From contig DAIMKZ010000090.1 of assembly GCA_036721445.1 (NCBI GenBank), positions 1-9,579 of the forward strand: DNA of 9,579 nucleotides. The letters are read 5' to 3'. The notes beneath the pieces are model-generated. The model made no database searches. It was given only the letters and a program-made list of their open reading frames with translations, and was not told the DNA's origin. Source of the DNA: UBA4055 sp036721445 (lineage in GTDB: Bacteria; UBA4055). Shown here piece by piece: positions 6,863-9,579 of this stretch (positions are counted from its first letter, which is position 1; each line of letters begins with the position of its first letter). A program made the translations under genes and the position numbers.

Positions 6863-8092
6863 ATGAAAAGAGCGGCGCTTTATGTGACCTTCCTCGTTCC
6901 TTTTCTGTTCGGAATGAGCCTTTTCAGCGGAGACCCTGAAATACCTGCAGGAGAAAAAGCAATGCAGAGAACTGCGTCGGAAAGCAACAACATATTCATG
7001 ATCAAGACTTACAAACTGCTTACGGAAGAAGACAAAAACATTTTCATTTCGCCGTTCAGCATATCGTCAGCACTCGCCATGACCTATGCGGGATCGGCCG
7101 GGAAAACCGAAGAGGAGATGGGATCTGCCCTTGAATTTCCAAAAAACGACGAACAGTTCCATGAGAATTTCGGCGGTCTGACAAACGCGATCAACGATGT
7201 TTCGGGAAAAGGCGACATACAGCTTACAATAGCCAACAGCTTATGGCTTGCCGAGGGATACAAATTCCTTGATTCATTCCTGAAAACTAATAAGACTCAT
7301 TATAAAACCGAGATGACCAATCTGAATTTTGCCGATTCAGAAAAGTCGAGAAAGACGATCAACGACTGGGTAGCTGATAAAACGAAAGACAAAATAAAAG
7401 AACTTATCCCTCAAGGCATACTTGATGCGCTGACAAGGCTCGTGCTGACAAATGCCGTTTATTTTAAGGCTGAATGGGCTGATCAGTTCAAGAAAGGAAA
7501 TACTCAGCCGTCTGAATTTTTCACTTACAGCGGTACTGTCAATGCCGATCTGATGAACATAAAAAAGAGATTCTCATATATGGAGAACGATGAACTTCAG
7601 TTCCTTGAAATGCCTTATAAGGGAAATGACGCTTCAATGTATATACTGCTCCCCAGGAAAAAAGACGGCCTTAAAGATATTGAGAAGAAGCTGACATGGG
7701 AAGATATAGAAAAATACACGAACTCGATGTATTCAAAAGAGGTCGATGTTCATTTTCCGAAATTCACGATGTCGCTGGAGTACGAACTAAGCCAGCTTTT
7801 GACAAAACTCGGAATGAAAGCGGCTTTTACGAAAGGCGCGGATTTTTCGAAGATGACAGGCAACAAAGAACTTTATATCTCGGCCGTAATTCACAAGACC
7901 TTCATTGATGTGGACGAGGCAGGGACCGAAGCTGCGGCGGCGACTGCGGTAGTGATGAGAATGAAATCCGCGATGCCCGATCCTGAATTCGCGGTATTTA
8001 AGGCCGATCACCCATTCTTTTATTTCATAAAGGAGAAAAGTACCGGAACGGTTCTGTTCGCGGGCAGGGTTATCGATCCTGCAAAAAAATAA
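6863..8092 (+). CDS. Secreted serpin-family protease inhibitor
   Basis: Serpins trap serine or cysteine proteases by an irreversible conformational change. This 409-residue protein starts with a basic, hydrophobic signal sequence (about 1-21, MKRAALYVTFLVPFLFGMS) and has no lipobox cysteine, so export by the general secretory route is likely. The fold is complete: NIFISPFSISSALAMTYAGSAGKTEEEM, LTIANSLWL, LTNAVYFKAEWADQF (shutter/breach strand), FPKFTMS, and the C-terminal HPFFYFIKEKSTGTVLFAGRVIDP. The hinge of the reactive loop is of the inhibitory type: G354-T-E-A-A-A-A-T-A, with small residues at P12-P9. Counting from G354 as P15 puts K368 at P1 and S369 at P1', predicting a trypsin-like target; the exact P1 is uncertain by about one residue. 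The stop overlaps the next ATG (TAATG). No protease gene is nearby, so the target is probably external. Confidence 0.95.
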   Translation: MKRAALYVTFLVPFLFGMSLFSGDPEIPAGEKAMQRTASESNNIFMIKTYKLLTEEDKNIFISPFSISSALAMTYAGSAGKTEEEMGSALEFPKNDEQFHENFGGLTNAINDVSGKGDIQLTIANSLWLAEGYKFLDSFLKTNKTHYKTEMTNLNFADSEKSRKTINDWVADKTKDKIKELIPQGILDALTRLVLTNAVYFKAEWADQFKKGNTQPSEFFTYSGTVNADLMNIKKRFSYMENDELQFLEMPYKGNDASMYILLPRKKDGLKDIEKKLTWEDIEKYTNSMYSKEVDVHFPKFTMSLEYELSQLLTKLGMKAAFTKGADFSKMTGNKELYISAVIHKTFIDVDEAGTEAAAATAVVMRMKSAMPDPEFAVFKADHPFFYFIKEKSTGTVLFAGRVIDPAKK

Positions 8093-8478
8093 TGCCCGGT
8101 AAATGGAACAGAAATACTGCTTTCGGGAAGATGCTTTTGAGCATAGGGATCCTCAATCTGATCGTAAGGATCAGCACGCCTGCGGATATGGCGGTCTCAT
8201 TTTTTTTTCTGGCCAGAGGCGGAACATTGCTGAAAGACAAGAAATGGCCGAAAGATGAGATCTGGAACAAAACACTCGCGATATCGGGGATCATCTGGCC
8301 TCTTTTCAAGCTTTTCTGGATCAGTTCTTATATGTCTGATAAAATGATAGAAGCCTCGAACGGAACACTGGATAAACTTAACATTATGACTTCGAGCGCG
8401 ATTTTTCTGGTCCCCGCGATCATCATATCAATTACAGCTTACATTAAACTTAAAAACCCAAGACCTGAAAATGACTGA
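8092..8478 (+). CDS. Small integral membrane protein of unknown function
   Basis: I do not recognise this 128-residue protein. It has three or four hydrophobic segments: about 14-28 (MLLSIGILNLIVRIS), a weaker one around 33-42 (MAVSFFFLA), about 62-82 (LAISGIIWPLFKLFWISSYM) and about 100-118 (SAIFLVPAIIISITAYI). The first loop is basic and the tail (KLKNPRPEND) is charged. It has no signal for a known enzyme fold. Its ATG overlaps the serpin stop by one base and no Shine-Dalgarno sequence precedes it, so it is probably translated by re-initiation after the serpin. Its last 8 bases overlap the start of mnmH. An internal ATG at 8131 would remove the first 13 residues and is a less likely start. 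The tight overlaps and continuous hydrophobic pattern support it as a real gene. Confidence 0.75.
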   Translation: MPGKWNRNTAFGKMLLSIGILNLIVRISTPADMAVSFFFLARGGTLLKDKKWPKDEIWNKTLAISGIIWPLFKLFWISSYMSDKMIEASNGTLDKLNIMTSSAIFLVPAIIISITAYIKLKNPRPEND

Positions 8479-9579
8479 ATTAAGACCGCAGAAAAAAGAC
8501 AGATCGAACCTTATCCGATTCGCAAATGATAACGAAACTGTGATAAGCAGGCTGCCGGATAATTACAGCGGGTATTTTAAAGACATGCCGGAACTCATTT
8601 CTGCCGAAGACTGGATCGAAGCCTTTAAAAATGACAATGATATCATAACAATTGATGTCCGTTCCGAGTCGGAATTCGCCGAAGACCATCTTCCCGGCGC
8701 GATCAGTTTTCCGGTGCTTGATGATATCGAGCGCGACGAGGTCGGATTTTTATTCAAACAGGTCTCGCCTAAAGCCGCGCTGTACAGGGCACTTCAGGCC
8801 GCCGACGCCAAGATGGATAGGATCAAAGCCTTCTGTGATAATCTGAAGCCGAAGAACATTTATGTTTACTGCTGGCGCGGCGGAGGCAGGAGCAGCGCAG
8901 CCTGTCACTATTTTGAACAGTTCGGGATGAACTGTACAAAAATAGAGGGCGGGTATAAAGCTTACAGGCATGAAATTTATAAACTATTCTACGAAGACCC
9001 GTCCAGCCTGAAATTCGCAGTGCTTTCAGGCCTGACAGGCTGCGGCAAGACGGAGATCATCGAGCACCTGACCGGAAAAGTCCCCGTCTTCGACATAGAA
9101 AAGGCCGCCGGGCACGCTTCAAGCCTTTTCGGACACATCCGCTTCGAGGTCAAAACCAATAACATTCCGCAGAGCCAGCTTCAGTTCGAGAACAGGCTTT
9201 TTGAACAGATCATCACTTCACCTGACAGATCGCTACCGTTCATCACGGAAAGCGAAAGCAAACGCATATCAAAATTCAACATCCCGGACAGGCTTTACGA
9301 TAAACTTCTCGATTCACCCGTGATCGAGATCGTCTCAGACCTGCCTAAACGAATTGAACGCATAAAAGCGGAATATTTTTCCGATGGGATCGAAAGAGCT
9401 TATAAGACAGTCGAAAATTCCGAATTTCTGCATAAAGTTCTCGGCCGCGAAAAGATAAATGACCTTCTGCACCTTCTTAAAAGCGGCAGGATCGACGAAT
9501 TCTGCGAATGGTTCTTAACCGAATATTACGATAAGAGATATGCAACCAGGTTTAAAAATATCATCGCTCAGGTAGAGCA
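8471..9579 (+). CDS. mnmH: tRNA 2-selenouridine synthase, 3' end cut by window
   Basis: MnmH (SelU/YbbB) replaces sulfur with selenium in 2-thiouridine at wobble position 34 of tRNA-Lys, -Glu and -Gln, using selenophosphate and a geranylated intermediate. The frame starts with ATG at 8471 and stays open to the last base, giving 369 residues without a stop. A rhodanese domain (about 40-160) has D62-V-R and DHLPGAISFPV, with the catalytic cysteine C134 in YCWRGGGRSSA. A P-loop domain follows with GLTGCGKT at 187-194, then QLQFENRLF and ITESESKRI, both typical of the family. The end WFLTEYYDKRYATRF matches the usual C-terminal part, so only a short tail is missing. The start overlaps the preceding gene by 8 bases, without a clear Shine-Dalgarno sequence. 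Its presence implies that the cell makes selenophosphate (SelD), although selD is not in the window. Confidence 0.93.
   Translation, partial: MTELRPQKKDRSNLIRFANDNETVISRLPDNYSGYFKDMPELISAEDWIEAFKNDNDIITIDVRSESEFAEDHLPGAISFPVLDDIERDEVGFLFKQVSPKAALYRALQAADAKMDRIKAFCDNLKPKNIYVYCWRGGGRSSAACHYFEQFGMNCTKIEGGYKAYRHEIYKLFYEDPSSLKFAVLSGLTGCGKTEIIEHLTGKVPVFDIEKAAGHASSLFGHIRFEVKTNNIPQSQLQFENRLFEQIITSPDRSLPFITESESKRISKFNIPDRLYDKLLDSPVIEIVSDLPKRIERIKAEYFSDGIERAYKTVENSEFLHKVLGREKINDLLHLLKSGRIDEFCEWFLTEYYDKRYATRFKNIIAQVE

Noticed and set aside
9566..9579. GCTCAGGTAGAGCA at the window end looks like a tRNA D arm
   Set aside because: The loop is three bases shorter than a normal D loop, no acceptor strand precedes it, and the bases are in frame with mnmH. 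Only sequence beyond the window could revive it.

Overview
The window is about 9.6 kb of bacterial DNA of moderate GC content. Every supported gene lies on the + strand and they are packed tightly: the largest gap between protein genes is 254 bases, and that gap holds an RNA gene. Leu, Ile and Arg codons lean towards ATA, AGA and AGG. The phylum cannot be fixed from the sequence. The order pheS-pheT-zapB-like-zapA-6S RNA-rny-ymdB, together with a secreted serpin and a selenouridine synthase, suggests a non-model bacterium outside the Firmicutes and gamma-proteobacteria, perhaps an anaerobic or candidate-phylum lineage (inference only).

Region 1 (1-139). The window opens with the 3' end of a tRNA-Gly. 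Its first ~22-28 bases are not tRNA: positions 1-28 are an exact reverse complement of 163-190 inside pheS. This looks like an inverted chimera at a contig edge. A probable sigma70-type promoter precedes pheS.

Region 2 (140-4210). pheS and pheT encode the two subunits of phenylalanyl-tRNA synthetase. They are followed by a short coiled-coil protein resembling ZapB and then by ZapA, the FtsZ-ring stabiliser.

Region 3 (4211-4464). The gap between zapA and rny folds into a long rod closed by a 17-bp stem. It has the small 3'-side hairpin typical of 6S RNA, the sigma70-RNA polymerase regulator, and it lies directly after zapA as in many bacteria.

Region 4 (4465-6847). rny (RNase Y, membrane-anchored endoribonuclease) and ymdB (cyclic-nucleotide phosphodiesterase/metallophosphoesterase) are 7 bases apart. 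The run thus links tRNA charging, cell division, global transcription control and RNA decay.

Region 5 (6863-9579). A secreted serpin with an inhibitory-type hinge, a small unrecognised membrane protein and mnmH (tRNA 2-selenouridine synthase, cut by the window end) follow with 1-base and 8-base overlaps, so they are probably co-translated. The mnmH reading frame is open to the last base. The serpin and membrane-protein pair is the accessory part of an otherwise housekeeping locus.
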